Shown: in pieces, positions 16,390-24,785 of the stretch
Position numbering within the stretch: the stretch's first letter is position 1
How the letters are laid out: each line of letters begins with the position of its first letter
From: Candidatus Aenigmatarchaeota archaeon
GTDB lineage: Archaea; Aenigmatarchaeota; Aenigmatarchaeia; Aenigmatarchaeales; JACQIB01
Reading direction: 5' to 3'
Assembly (NCBI GenBank): GCA_016198755.1
Contig: JACQIB010000005.1
Span: 112,931-176,930 of the forward strand
Length of the DNA stretch: 64,000 nucleotides
Program-made: the position numbers and the translations under genes
The notes under the pieces: model-generated
Told to the model about the DNA's origin: nothing
What the model saw: only the letters and a program-made list of their open reading frames with translations
Database searches by the model: none

Positions 16390-18128
16390 AGAAAGTATTT
16401 CCCTGAAGAACGCTGATCCTGGTCTAATTGGGAACCTGGTTTGTTTGCCCTCGGTCTTCCAGTCTGGGGGTCTTTTCTGAAAGTTACTCCAACTTGCTGT
16501 AAAAATTTATTCATCCCCTCACCTAGCTTGCAGGGCTCTGCTTTCCCCTCCTTTCCTTGGGAACCTGTGAACAAAATCCCCGAATCAGCTAAATAGGATA
16601 AAAAAAGCAGATCATGATCTATTACCATTGCAGAAGCTTCGCGCACTTCGCAGACTTTCCTTATTGCTTTTGCAACAGCAATCCTTTGCTCTGAGTCTAA
16701 AAAAGCAGAAGGCTCGTCCAGCAAAAACAGCTTAACTGGCCTGCTTAAACAGAGAGCTATTGCAACTCTCTGCAACTCCCCTCCGGAAAGGGTTTTAACT
16801 TCTCTTTGCATTAGCCACTCTAATCCCAACGGGCCTATTAACTGGGAACGAAATTCCTCCCCGTAAGGATTTGTTACTGTTGACAAAAGCTCTTCCACAG
16901 TCCCTGCTGTTGCTGACAAATATTGAGGTTTGTATGAAATTTTCTCTTTTGCACTTATTGTTCCTTCTGCTTCAAGTTCCCCCGCCAGAATGCGCGCGAA
17001 AGTTGTTTTTCCCAGCCCATTTGCACCGAAAATACCAACAACTTCACCCTTTAGCAATTTCCCATCTCCTACCTGCAAAGAGAATGAACCCTGTTTTATC
17101 TTTAGGTCTGCCCATTCCAAAATCGGGGTTTGTTTAAAGCTGGGAGCGCTTTTTTGTAGAGAAAAGTTCAACGCCTCAGTACGGAAACGCATGTTTTCAT
17201 CTTTCAAATAACCATCTAAGAAAGCGTTTATTCCGACCCTTACGGAGTAGGGAGCAGAAACAATGCCATATACAGCTGGAACCCCATAGAAAATATGGAT
17301 TCTGTCAGCAACCATATCCAGAGTTGCTAAATCATGTTCCACAACAAGGACAGCTGCTGTTTTTGCAAGCTCCCTTAACAATTTAGCCATCCGCAGCCTT
17401 TGATAAACGTCCAGATAGGAAGAAGGCTCATCAAAATAGTAAACATCAGCCTTTCTTTCAGCTGCAACAGCAATTGCCAATCTTTGTAGTTCGCCTCCGG
17501 AAAGTTGTTTTGGAATCCTGTTTAAAAGTTCTTTCAGTCCAAGCATTTCTTCAACAGTCTTGCGCATGTTTGTTTCATTATACTTTTCCAAAATCTCATC
17601 AACAGTTCCTTTAATCTCAGATAAAAATTCAATATTCTGCGGCTTTGTTACTGTTTTAACTGTTCCTTTTTCAAGATTTTCCAGATAAGATTGCAGCTCT
17701 GTGCCGCGGAACATTTTTATTAATTCCCTCTTATCAACTTCCTTCTCTGTCCCAAAGTTTGGCTTTATTTCCCCTGTCAAAATCCTGAGAGCAGTTGTCT
17801 TACCCATGCCGTTTGGGCCTAACAACCCTACAACTTCTCCCTTCATTGGATATGGTAATCTGAAAAGAGCAAAGCTGTTAACACCGAAACGCTGCATTGG
17901 CTTTTCTTTTAGCTGTTCGGGAGTTCTGACAATTTCTATTGCATGGAAGGGACAAGCTTTTATACATAATCCGCAATCAATGCACAAATCCTCAGAAATA
18001 TTAGACTTACCATTCTCCCCTATCCAAATACACTTATCACCTGCTCTGTTTATAGGGCAGACTGATATACATTCCAAGTGGCACTTCTTCGGCTGGCATG
18101 TTTCCCTTTGTACAACTGCTACTCGCAT
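16386..18128 (-). CDS. ABCE1/Rli1 ribosome-recycling ATPase
   Basis: ABCE1 splits ribosomes after termination, together with aRF1 or Pelota. The N-terminus holds two 4Fe-4S clusters (CQPKKCHLECISVCP and CIDCGLCIKACP). Two ABC ATPase domains follow, with Walker A GPNGMGKTT and GANGLGKTT, two LSGGELQR signatures, and Walker B motifs ending FDEPSS and LDEPSA. At 580 aa it is the usual length. TTTTAAA is centred 26 nt before the ATG, inside the end of the upstream orphan gene. Its partner aRF1 is at 61143-62339. Confidence 0.96.
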   Translation of the reverse strand: MRVAVVQRETCQPKKCHLECISVCPINRAGDKCIWIGENGKSNISEDLCIDCGLCIKACPFHAIEIVRTPEQLKEKPMQRFGVNSFALFRLPYPMKGEVVGLLGPNGMGKTTALRILTGEIKPNFGTEKEVDKRELIKMFRGTELQSYLENLEKGTVKTVTKPQNIEFLSEIKGTVDEILEKYNETNMRKTVEEMLGLKELLNRIPKQLSGGELQRLAIAVAAERKADVYYFDEPSSYLDVYQRLRMAKLLRELAKTAAVLVVEHDLATLDMVADRIHIFYGVPAVYGIVSAPYSVRVGINAFLDGYLKDENMRFRTEALNFSLQKSAPSFKQTPILEWADLKIKQGSFSLQVGDGKLLKGEVVGIFGANGLGKTTFARILAGELEAEGTISAKEKISYKPQYLSATAGTVEELLSTVTNPYGEEFRSQLIGPLGLEWLMQREVKTLSGGELQRVAIALCLSRPVKLFLLDEPSAFLDSEQRIAVAKAIRKVCEVREASAMVIDHDLLFLSYLADSGILFTGSQGKEGKAEPCKLGEGMNKFLQQVGVTFRKDPQTGRPRANKPGSQLDQDQRSSGKYFL

Positions 18129-18137
18129 TCAAGTTTG

Positions 18138-18653
18138 TTATGCTGGGGCTTTTAAATCCTTTCCTTCTGGCCCGGAATCCTTTTCTTTTGGTCTGGTTAA
18201 AAGGTCCAAAGCTGCAAGATGTGCAGCTACTTGCATAGAAAGCCTGCTGGCAGCATACGTATGTCTTGCCCATGTAACAAAATAATCTGGAACCTGTACC
18301 TTTTCTGGGCCGTAAACAATCTCTCGCGGTCCAGCTGGCTTGAGAGATTTTCTGAATTCTGAATAAGCTTTATCTGCTTTAGGCCAAACAGCTAGTTCAG
18401 ATGTTAGAGACTCTGGAGAAGCTTGAAGTATTAACACTCTGCTAAGGTCGTTAATTGGCTTAGGAGATCTTAGGAACAGCCTCCTTTCAACATACAGAAC
18501 TACACCCTCAATTTGGACGCCTATATCTGCAACATAAAGTACTTTGCTTTTGCCTGAACCATGTGTTTCAGCACCATGGACAACTCCGCTTTGCCTATAC
18601 CTTAGAAACTGCGCATCCAGCATACCAGGAACTTCAGCTCTGCCTTTAACCAT
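18138..18653 (-). CDS. Orphan protein, paralogue A of a three-gene cluster
   Basis: 171 aa, unknown family. The C-terminal half has ADKAYSEFRKSLKP followed by EKVQVPDYFVTWA, which resembles segments at the same relative place in the next two genes. The middle is rich in predicted beta strands. The promoter TTTAAA lies about 27 nt before the ATG, so this is a leaderless single gene. Its 3' end contains the promoter of ABCE1. Confidence 0.6.
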   Translation of the reverse strand: MVKGRAEVPGMLDAQFLRYRQSGVVHGAETHGSGKSKVLYVADIGVQIEGVVLYVERRLFLRSPKPINDLSRVLILQASPESLTSELAVWPKADKAYSEFRKSLKPAGPREIVYGPEKVQVPDYFVTWARHTYAASRLSMQVAAHLAALDLLTRPKEKDSGPEGKDLKAPA

Positions 18654-18697
18654 TCAATGTTCTTTGGAGGAAAGGGATTTAAACTCCACGTAGAACT

Positions 18698-19222
18698 CTA
18701 AGCAACTCGTGCAACTTCAACTCCTCTTTCAAAGGGACGTGTACTTGTTTCTATACGTGGCAGGGAATCCACGAGACTTGAAATATAGGGTGGAAACTGA
18801 TCTTTGAGCAACCTTCCAGGTCTGGAAAGTGCGGCTATAACATCTGCAGGCACTTGAACATTCTCGCTGGATGGCTTGGTTTTAAACCTCCTTAAAAATT
18901 CAGTATATTCAATGTCTGCACCATCCCTAGCACCCAGAACATTAAGTGCAACCTCATGCCTGGGCACTTGAACATATTCTTTTCTTCCAAGACTTCCTTT
19001 TGCAAGAGCTAGGCCAACAGACACTGCTGTGCTAGTGTCTGTTTGAGCAAAAGTCCCATGCGGAGCATACAGAGCAATTTCTTGCCATCTATAATTCCTA
19101 TCAGGCCCGAATCCACTGCCAAGCATCAATCCTTCAAGATTGTATCTAACAATAAATCCATCAAAAGTATCTTCCGCAGGAGTTCTGGTACCCCGTTTTC
19201 CGCTCTTTCCTTCGCTGTGCAT
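18698..19222 (-). CDS. Orphan protein, paralogue B of a three-gene cluster
   Basis: 174 aa, unknown family. After a basic N-terminus come strand-like segments (GFIVRYNLEGLMLGSG, WQEIALYAPHGTF). Then GADIEYTEFLRRFKTKP followed by ENVQVPADVIAAL matches paralogue A (ADKAYSEF, KVQVPDYF). TTTAAA is centred about 27 nt upstream of the ATG: leaderless. No signal peptide or membrane segment. Confidence 0.6.
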   Translation of the reverse strand: MHSEGKSGKRGTRTPAEDTFDGFIVRYNLEGLMLGSGFGPDRNYRWQEIALYAPHGTFAQTDTSTAVSVGLALAKGSLGRKEYVQVPRHEVALNVLGARDGADIEYTEFLRRFKTKPSSENVQVPADVIAALSRPGRLLKDQFPPYISSLVDSLPRIETSTRPFERGVEVARVA

Positions 19223-19258
19223 AATTAAATAGATTGCACGAAAGGATTTAAATGCAAT

Positions 19259-19690
19259 TCAGCCTGTTTTTATTAGTCTTGGAATAGCTTTTTTCAGACG
19301 GGCTTCTGCAATCGCAGGAGAAGCCACATGATACATATCATTTACAACATCTATGGGTAGGTGCAATTCTCTCCTTGTTATTTTACGTGGGGGTTTGTAG
19401 TCTCTTGGCTCTAGTAAGAATGTTTTATAAACGGCTTCTGCATCAGATCCGGCAAAACAACTCATGGACGGCTTGCCAGGCCTGACAAGGTTGTTGGCAT
19501 CTGTATTTATGGCAGAACATCTAAGGGCAAGAGACTCTCCTGTCGGTCCTTTTGGAACATAAATTAATGTTTGAATATTATCTACGGGAACCATTCCTTG
19601 TCCATGATAAATTGCTACGCTAGTATACTCTATAATCTCTGCTCTAACACTATCTGTATGTGGAGAACTGGATTGTTTGCCTCGGGGCAT
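19259..19690 (-). CDS. Orphan protein, paralogue C of a three-gene cluster
   Basis: 143 aa, unknown family. Segments correspond to the two neighbours: AEIIEYTSVAIYHGQG, QTLIYVPKG, then SDAEAVYKTFLLEPRD and RELHLPIDVVNDMYHVA. The pattern [G/S/K]-x-D-x-x-Y-x-x-F ... (V/L)-x-(V/L)-P-x-x-(V/F) is shared by all three. TATAAATA is centred 26 nt before the ATG. Each copy has its own promoter, so they are not one operon. Confidence 0.6.
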   Translation of the reverse strand: MPRGKQSSSPHTDSVRAEIIEYTSVAIYHGQGMVPVDNIQTLIYVPKGPTGESLALRCSAINTDANNLVRPGKPSMSCFAGSDAEAVYKTFLLEPRDYKPPRKITRRELHLPIDVVNDMYHVASPAIAEARLKKAIPRLIKTG

Positions 19691-19727
19691 GATACAAATA
19701 GAACAGCAAAAGTATTTATAGCTTAAC

Positions 19728-20225
19728 TTAAGGTTCTGTGAGAAGCTCTGCGCGCTTCCCGAAAAGGGTTTGTGCTACATTGGAAAATGTTTCAGAAGAT
19801 AACGGGGGCTTTCCTTTTGTGGTTTTTATTCTAACTCTTAAAATTTCGCCTGTAGGTGTATAAAGTTTATTTATTCCAACAACAGCAGCAGGTGTTAACA
19901 AACTCTGAAGAAAAGAATTAAAATCCCCCTCTTCTAAAACCCTTATTGGTTTTCCAAACTGCTTTGCAAGAGCTTTTACAACAGCTCCTCCTTTTCCAAC
20001 TAATTTCGAGCCATGTCCTTTCCCTGCTACCAAAAGCAAAATGTCAGAATCAACAGCCCTCTTCAATTGGGCATCAGAAAGGTTAGTATGCTTTTCAGCT
20101 AAATTATGTAAAAATCTGGAAATTTCAACTTCTTTCTGTGTTAAAGCGCCTGTGGAAAGCTTGTTGTTGCAGCCTGCACACAGCATATCTGAGCTTAAAC
20201 ATACTGAACATAACGGGAAATCCAT
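19728..20225 (-). CDS. Zinc-knuckle/KH-domain RNA-binding protein
   Basis: The N-terminus has CSVCLSSDMLCAGC, a likely zinc knuckle, then a helical linker. A KH domain follows with the GxxG-type loop (GKGHGSKLVGKGGAVVKALAKQFGKPIRVLE). The layout resembles an archaeal family annotated as NusA-like or KH proteins that bind RNA. TTTATATAAA is centred about 26 nt before the ATG, so the transcript is leaderless. A role in transcription elongation or RNA quality control is inferred. Confidence 0.75.
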   Translation of the reverse strand: MDFPLCSVCLSSDMLCAGCNNKLSTGALTQKEVEISRFLHNLAEKHTNLSDAQLKRAVDSDILLLVAGKGHGSKLVGKGGAVVKALAKQFGKPIRVLEEGDFNSFLQSLLTPAAVVGINKLYTPTGEILRVRIKTTKGKPPLSSETFSNVAQTLFGKRAELLTEP

Positions 20226-20320
20226 GGGATTTATTGTAAACGCTAATTTATATAAACATTGCTAAGCTGTGAAAGGGACGGCAGCAAACCAATTTAAGCA
20301 CATGCAGACAACTGCTTCGC

Positions 20321-21517
20321 ATGCTAATTGGTCTGGTTGGGGCTCCGAGCAAGGGGAAAAGTAGCTTTTTCAAAGCAGCTACCATGGCTGATGTTGCTAT
20401 CGCTTCCTACCCGTTTACAACAATTTCACCGAACCATGGAGTTGGTTTTGTAAGGGTTGAATGTGTTGAGAGAGAACTGAAAGTAAAGTGTAACCCCAGA
20501 GTTGGGGTTTGCAGGGGAGGAATAAGGTTTGTTCCTGTGGATTTGATAGATGTGGCTGGATTGGTTCCGGGTGCGCATGAGGGGAAGGGGCTGGGAAACC
20601 AATTCCTTTCAGATTTGAATCAGGCTGATGTTCTTATACAGATTATAGACTGTTCCGGAACAACTGACGAAAAGGGTGAATCCGCAACAGGGTATGATCC
20701 TGCAAAGGAAATTAAGTTTTTGGAGGAGGAGATTGAGCTGTGGTTTGCAGGTATTTTGAGGAAGGGATGGGAGAAATTTGCGCGTGTGGTACAGGGAAAG
20801 GGAGAGGAAATAGAAGTTGCATTAGCTAAACAATTGTCTGCGTTAAAAGTTACTGAAAATCTTGTAGCAGAGGGTATAAGAGAACTTAAGTTGGATAGGG
20901 AAAGGCCTGAGGGTTGGACTGGGGAGCAGTTAATAGAATTAGCAAGGATTTTCAGGAAGGCAACAAAACCTATTGTTATTGCCTGCAACAAAATAGACCT
21001 TCCGGGAGCTGCTGATAATTTTAAGCTGTTAAAAGAACAGTTTCCTGGTAGGATTCTTGTAGCATGCTCAGCGCAGGCGGAAATAGCGCTGAAAGAAGCT
21101 GATAAAAAAGGGTTAATAGATTATAGGGCTGGGGACAAAAGCTTTGAGGTAAAGCAGCCTGAAAAGATTAGCAGGATACAAATGCAGGGACTGGACTTTA
21201 TACGCAGGAATGTGTTGGAAGTTTTCGGCTCAACTGGAATACAGGAGTGCTTAGATAAGGCCGTGTTTGAACTGTTAAAATATTCTGCGGTTTTTCCCGG
21301 AGGTATTTCTAAACTGGCTGATTCTCAGGGAAGAGTTCTGCCGGATTGCTTTCTTTTTTCTCCGGGTTCCAATGCTCTGGATTTTGCAAATAAAATACAC
21401 GGGGATCTGGCAAAACACTTTTTGTATGCTATGAATGTTAAAATAAGGCAGAGAGTTGGAAAGGACTATATTCTCAGGAACAGGGATGTTATAGAGATTG
21501 TTTCAGCTGCAAAATAA
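20321..21517 (+). CDS. OLA1/YchF-type P-loop GTPase/ATPase
   Basis: A 398-aa protein of the OBG/YchF family: P-loop GAPSKGKSSFFKA, switch region SYPFTTISPNHG, G3 DVAGLVPGAHEGKGLG, G4 NKID and a C-terminal TGS domain ending ILRNRDVIEIV. Family members bind ribosomes and influence translation. The P-loop has K instead of V before GKSS; the rest is canonical. AATTTAAG about 28 nt upstream of the ATG implies a leaderless mRNA. Confidence 0.93.
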   Translation: MLIGLVGAPSKGKSSFFKAATMADVAIASYPFTTISPNHGVGFVRVECVERELKVKCNPRVGVCRGGIRFVPVDLIDVAGLVPGAHEGKGLGNQFLSDLNQADVLIQIIDCSGTTDEKGESATGYDPAKEIKFLEEEIELWFAGILRKGWEKFARVVQGKGEEIEVALAKQLSALKVTENLVAEGIRELKLDRERPEGWTGEQLIELARIFRKATKPIVIACNKIDLPGAADNFKLLKEQFPGRILVACSAQAEIALKEADKKGLIDYRAGDKSFEVKQPEKISRIQMQGLDFIRRNVLEVFGSTGIQECLDKAVFELLKYSAVFPGGISKLADSQGRVLPDCFLFSPGSNALDFANKIHGDLAKHFLYAMNVKIRQRVGKDYILRNRDVIEIVSAAK

Positions 21518-21525
21518 TTCCAGGG

Positions 21526-22929
21526 CTAGGTTTTTCTTAATATAACTTCCCTGACAAATTTTTTGTTCCAGCAGTTCAGGCAGTGACCTGCATACTGGAC
21601 TTCCCTATAAACACCGCGGGCAGGGTAGACTGCAACTGCTTTCAGGAACAGGTCTGAAACATGATTTTCCTGCCTTGTTCTCAGCTCCTTAAGGGAATGT
21701 ATGAAAAGTGCAGAGAAAGAACCGCGCAGGATAAAGGAAATTAAAAGCATGATTTGAAAGCCTGTAAAAATAAGGAAAATTTGGGAGGAAAAGAAGTCTA
21801 ACAGAAAACCGCCGGCTACAGGACCAATAAAAAGAGATAGGGAAGTAAAAAACCTGAAGTTGGAAATGTAAACGGGTCTTTTTGCCTGAGGCGTGGAATC
21901 TAGAAGATAATTAAAGGTTGAGAGGTCAAAGCCTGCCCAGCCAAAGCCGGAAAGTATTCCTGCAATTATCATTTGTATTATAACCACAGCTAAAGAACCG
22001 CCTATAAACATCCATATAAAGGGGACGAGAGTTATCAGGATAGAAGTTATTCCCAATGTTGTCCTGTCTCCGAATCTGTCAGAAAATTTACCCCAGTATT
22101 TAAGGGAAAGGACGCTTGAAAGCACTTCAACAGCAGTCACAACTGCATACCATTCATACCCAATTTTCAGTGTCTGGAGCATGTAAACTGCGAAAAAAGG
22201 AGATACAAAGAAAACAGCAAACTGCAGGAGTGTAAGATAGCTCACAAATTTTGAAAAGTTCCTGTTCTTTTTGAACTCTTCCCTGAACTCTGAGAGAAGG
22301 AAATGTGTTCTTTCATGTTTCACATGGACAGGCTGGGGATATTTGGGTTCTGGTATCTTAGATAGGAAATATCTGCCTAAGAGTCCGCTTACAATTGCTA
22401 TCAAGAACACTATAGCAAATCCCAATCCGGTTTTGTAAGCGCCTAAAAACCAGCCCACAATAAGAGTTGAGAAGAAAGTAACCAACCCTATATAAAAATT
22501 CCTTGTGCCAAAGAAAATGCCGCGCAGTTTTGATGGAACTAAATCACCAAACCAGCTTATCCAGGCTGTGCTTACAATGCTGTAGGAAACCTGAGAGACT
22601 GAAAGCAAAATTATTAAAGGTATAAGGAAGTTTCCTGAAAAGAGAAAGGGGAGCATCAAAATACCCAGCCAGGGAAAGGTTTTCAGAAAAATATGATCTT
22701 TGCAGACCTTTTTCCTTGAACCTGATTTTTCTATTAAATGGCCTGCAAAAGGCTGCAGAAAGCTCTGCGCAAGCCTTGGTATACCTGTTATTAACCCTAT
22801 AGAGGAGTTGGAAGCCCCGAGAAATATGGCAAAGGGTACAAGGTAAGTTGAAGTTATGCTGTCGAAAATAGATGCAAACGAGCCATCAATTATAGAGCGT
22901 TTCTCTATACTCTTCGAGAATTTCTGCAT
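21526..22929 (-). CDS. Major facilitator superfamily transporter
   Basis: A 467-aa membrane protein with about 12 predicted helices and MFS loop motifs (RLAQSFLQPFAGHLIEKSGSRKK and KYWGKFSDRFGDRTTLG). The C-terminal 45 residues are soluble and include CLNC, an unusual extension that could be a metal-binding tail. TTTTAA is centred 26 nt before the ATG. The substrate cannot be predicted; relatives include efflux proteins of archaeal and bacterial minimal genomes. Confidence 0.85.
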   Translation of the reverse strand: MQKFSKSIEKRSIIDGSFASIFDSITSTYLVPFAIFLGASNSSIGLITGIPRLAQSFLQPFAGHLIEKSGSRKKVCKDHIFLKTFPWLGILMLPFLFSGNFLIPLIILLSVSQVSYSIVSTAWISWFGDLVPSKLRGIFFGTRNFYIGLVTFFSTLIVGWFLGAYKTGLGFAIVFLIAIVSGLLGRYFLSKIPEPKYPQPVHVKHERTHFLLSEFREEFKKNRNFSKFVSYLTLLQFAVFFVSPFFAVYMLQTLKIGYEWYAVVTAVEVLSSVLSLKYWGKFSDRFGDRTTLGITSILITLVPFIWMFIGGSLAVVIIQMIIAGILSGFGWAGFDLSTFNYLLDSTPQAKRPVYISNFRFFTSLSLFIGPVAGGFLLDFFSSQIFLIFTGFQIMLLISFILRGSFSALFIHSLKELRTRQENHVSDLFLKAVAVYPARGVYREVQYAGHCLNCWNKKFVREVILRKT

Positions 22930-22970
22930 TCATAGAATTTCATATAGTCTACTTAAAAGTCTTCCTATTA

Positions 22971-23201
22971 TTACTTCCTTCCGCCTTTCAATTCCTCAGA
23001 TTCTATCCAAATCAGCAAAAGCCCTAAAAGAACTAATCCAAGCGGAACTATACCTTTGATTATTGTCCATAAATCCCTCCAGAGAGCAAACTTTGGGCCT
23101 GGCAAAAAAGCAAGCCAACTTGCTGGAAGGATAAGCCAAAGGCCAGCTAGAATAATAATAATTCCAACTATCATTTTTACAAGGGCTGATGCTGAACTCA
23201 T
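22971..23201 (-). CDS. Small two-helix membrane protein
   Basis: 76 aa with two hydrophobic segments (LVKMIVGIIIILAGLWLIL and GIVPLGLVLLGLLLIWIE) joined by a WRDLW loop. ATTTAAAT is centred 27 nt upstream of the ATG, implying a leaderless single gene. No specific family recognised; small proteins of this type are common in archaeal envelopes. Confidence 0.65.
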   Translation of the reverse strand: MSSASALVKMIVGIIIILAGLWLILPASWLAFLPGPKFALWRDLWTIIKGIVPLGLVLLGLLLIWIESEELKGGRK

Positions 23202-23352
23202 ACTTAATCTATCTGCATAGTTGATTTAAATATGTTACTGAATATGACACCTTAAAGGAAAAAATAGCTGACGTGTAAATATTTTTTCTACGGCAGAAAG
23301 CATATTCTGGGCAACATAAATGAATATATGCTTGCGCCTGTCTATTTTCCGC

Positions 23353-23922
23353 ATGCGAGATTACTCCCATTATATGGAAGTTATATCAGGTCCTATGTTT
23401 TCCGGAAAAACAACAGAACTTTTAAGGCAGTATGAAATATTCAAGAAGTGTATTTTCCCAATACAGGTTTTCAGGTGGGTTGAAGATGGAAGGTATGGAG
23501 ATGGTGTTAAAACACATGCTGGCCACAGCTTTAACAAGGATGATATTTTTCTTGCAAAAACATCTGAGGATATAAGGACATTGCTAAAGCCAGATACAAA
23601 GGTTGTAATGGTTGATGAGGGGCAATTTTTTGATTCTGGTTTGCCTTCCCTTCTAGAGGAGCTTTCTAACAGGGGTGTTATAGTTATCGCAACAGTTCTC
23701 CCAACAGACTATAGGGGGGAACCTTTTGGTATTTCACCCCAGCTTCTTGCTCGGGCAGATCATGTGGTTTCCCTGAACGCGCGCTGTATGTACCCAGAGA
23801 ATGGGAAGCTTTGTTTAAGGCCTGCAACAAAATCCTCAAGGATAGTAAATATTCCGGGGCAAGTTCTGGTTGGTGGTTCTGAGTATTATGAGCCGCGCTG
23901 CAGGCAGCACCACACAAAATAA
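23353..23922 (+). CDS. tdk: Thymidine kinase
   Basis: Phosphorylates thymidine in the salvage pathway. Family signatures are the P-loop SGPMFSGKTTELLR, Walker B-like VVMVDEGQFFD, and a zinc site using RCMYPENGKLC and RCRQHH. The lasso region (YYEPRCRQ) is intact. GAATATATG about 26 nt upstream favours ATG 23353 (MRDYSHYMEV) over the ORF-track start. A thymidylate synthase gene lies 0.9 kb downstream, so both routes to dTMP are present. Confidence 0.93.
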   Translation: MRDYSHYMEVISGPMFSGKTTELLRQYEIFKKCIFPIQVFRWVEDGRYGDGVKTHAGHSFNKDDIFLAKTSEDIRTLLKPDTKVVMVDEGQFFDSGLPSLLEELSNRGVIVIATVLPTDYRGEPFGISPQLLARADHVVSLNARCMYPENGKLCLRPATKSSRIVNIPGQVLVGGSEYYEPRCRQHHTK

Positions 23923-24657
23923 TCAGGCTTCTTCCCCGTTTGTTTCAGTTCCCTCGAAAGCGCTCACAACCATTTTCCCTGAGTCTGTAACTTCAGCAAA
24001 TATTTTTCCGGATTTGAATGTGGTTTTCAGAAAACCCATGTCAGCAAGCTTTTTCAGGTAATAATTAACTTTTGATCTGTTAGTGCTTTTTAGAAAAGGT
24101 TTTGTTCTGTCCACCAGCTCTGTTATTGATATTGAATTGACAGCTGCTATTATTTTCAATAGTTTCAGCTCAACCTTTAGCAAATAGGATATAGGCAGCA
24201 ACGGAACATCCACAACTTCCCTTCCGCCATAGGAAATAAAACGGTCTTCCTTTTTGAAAATTTCATCGTACTTTTCCGGTATAACATAGTAGGCTTTTGC
24301 TCTGGTTAAAGAGGCTGCGAAAATTGCTGCTGAAGTTACAATATGGGAGCCTGAAGAAATGTTTAGGTAAATAGAATTTCCTTTTGCCTGTTCCTCTTTT
24401 ATTGTTTTCAATATTCCTCTGAAACAGTCAAAATAATCCTCGTATACAACCTCTATTTTTTTGAAATCAAAATATTTTGAGAACTCCTTTATTATTTTTT
24501 CCCCCACAGATTTTGTTTTAATGTTCCACCAGTCCTCTATTGAACCTGCTTTGGCTTTTCCTGGAACAACAAGATAAACTTTGTCTGCCCCAAGCTTCAT
24601 GCAGCCGTATATGCTTCTTTCAGAATCCCAGCCTAAAGTTAGAATGTGTACCTTCAT
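23923..24657 (-). CDS. CARF-like/winged-helix regulator (Csa3/DUF6293-like)
   Basis: The N-terminal 140 residues form a Rossmann-like domain beginning VHILTLGWDSERSIYGCMKLGADKV, with a second motif IYLNISSGSHIVTSAA that matches the nucleotide-binding motif of CARF domains. The C-terminal 90 residues are a winged helix (ISITELVDRTKPFL, VNYYLKKLADMGFL). This is the plan of Csa3 and haloarchaeal HFX_2341-type regulators. No cas genes or repeats occur in the window. It abuts tdk convergently. Confidence 0.78.
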   Translation of the reverse strand: MKVHILTLGWDSERSIYGCMKLGADKVYLVVPGKAKAGSIEDWWNIKTKSVGEKIIKEFSKYFDFKKIEVVYEDYFDCFRGILKTIKEEQAKGNSIYLNISSGSHIVTSAAIFAASLTRAKAYYVIPEKYDEIFKKEDRFISYGGREVVDVPLLPISYLLKVELKLLKIIAAVNSISITELVDRTKPFLKSTNRSKVNYYLKKLADMGFLKTTFKSGKIFAEVTDSGKMVVSAFEGTETNGEEA

Positions 24658-24785
24658 TTTCCCACAGACTAGTTTGTGGTTCAGGGTTTTAAATAGAAGT
24701 TGGCTGCATTGGAAAATTTATTTACATGTAAAATTTTTATTGTTTTTAATTTAAGCTTTTAAGACTGTGCTGTGAGTTGTTTTTA

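Noticed and set aside
23923-24657. CRISPR-associated locus
   Set aside because: The CARF-like regulator has no cas genes or repeat-spacer arrays anywhere in the window.
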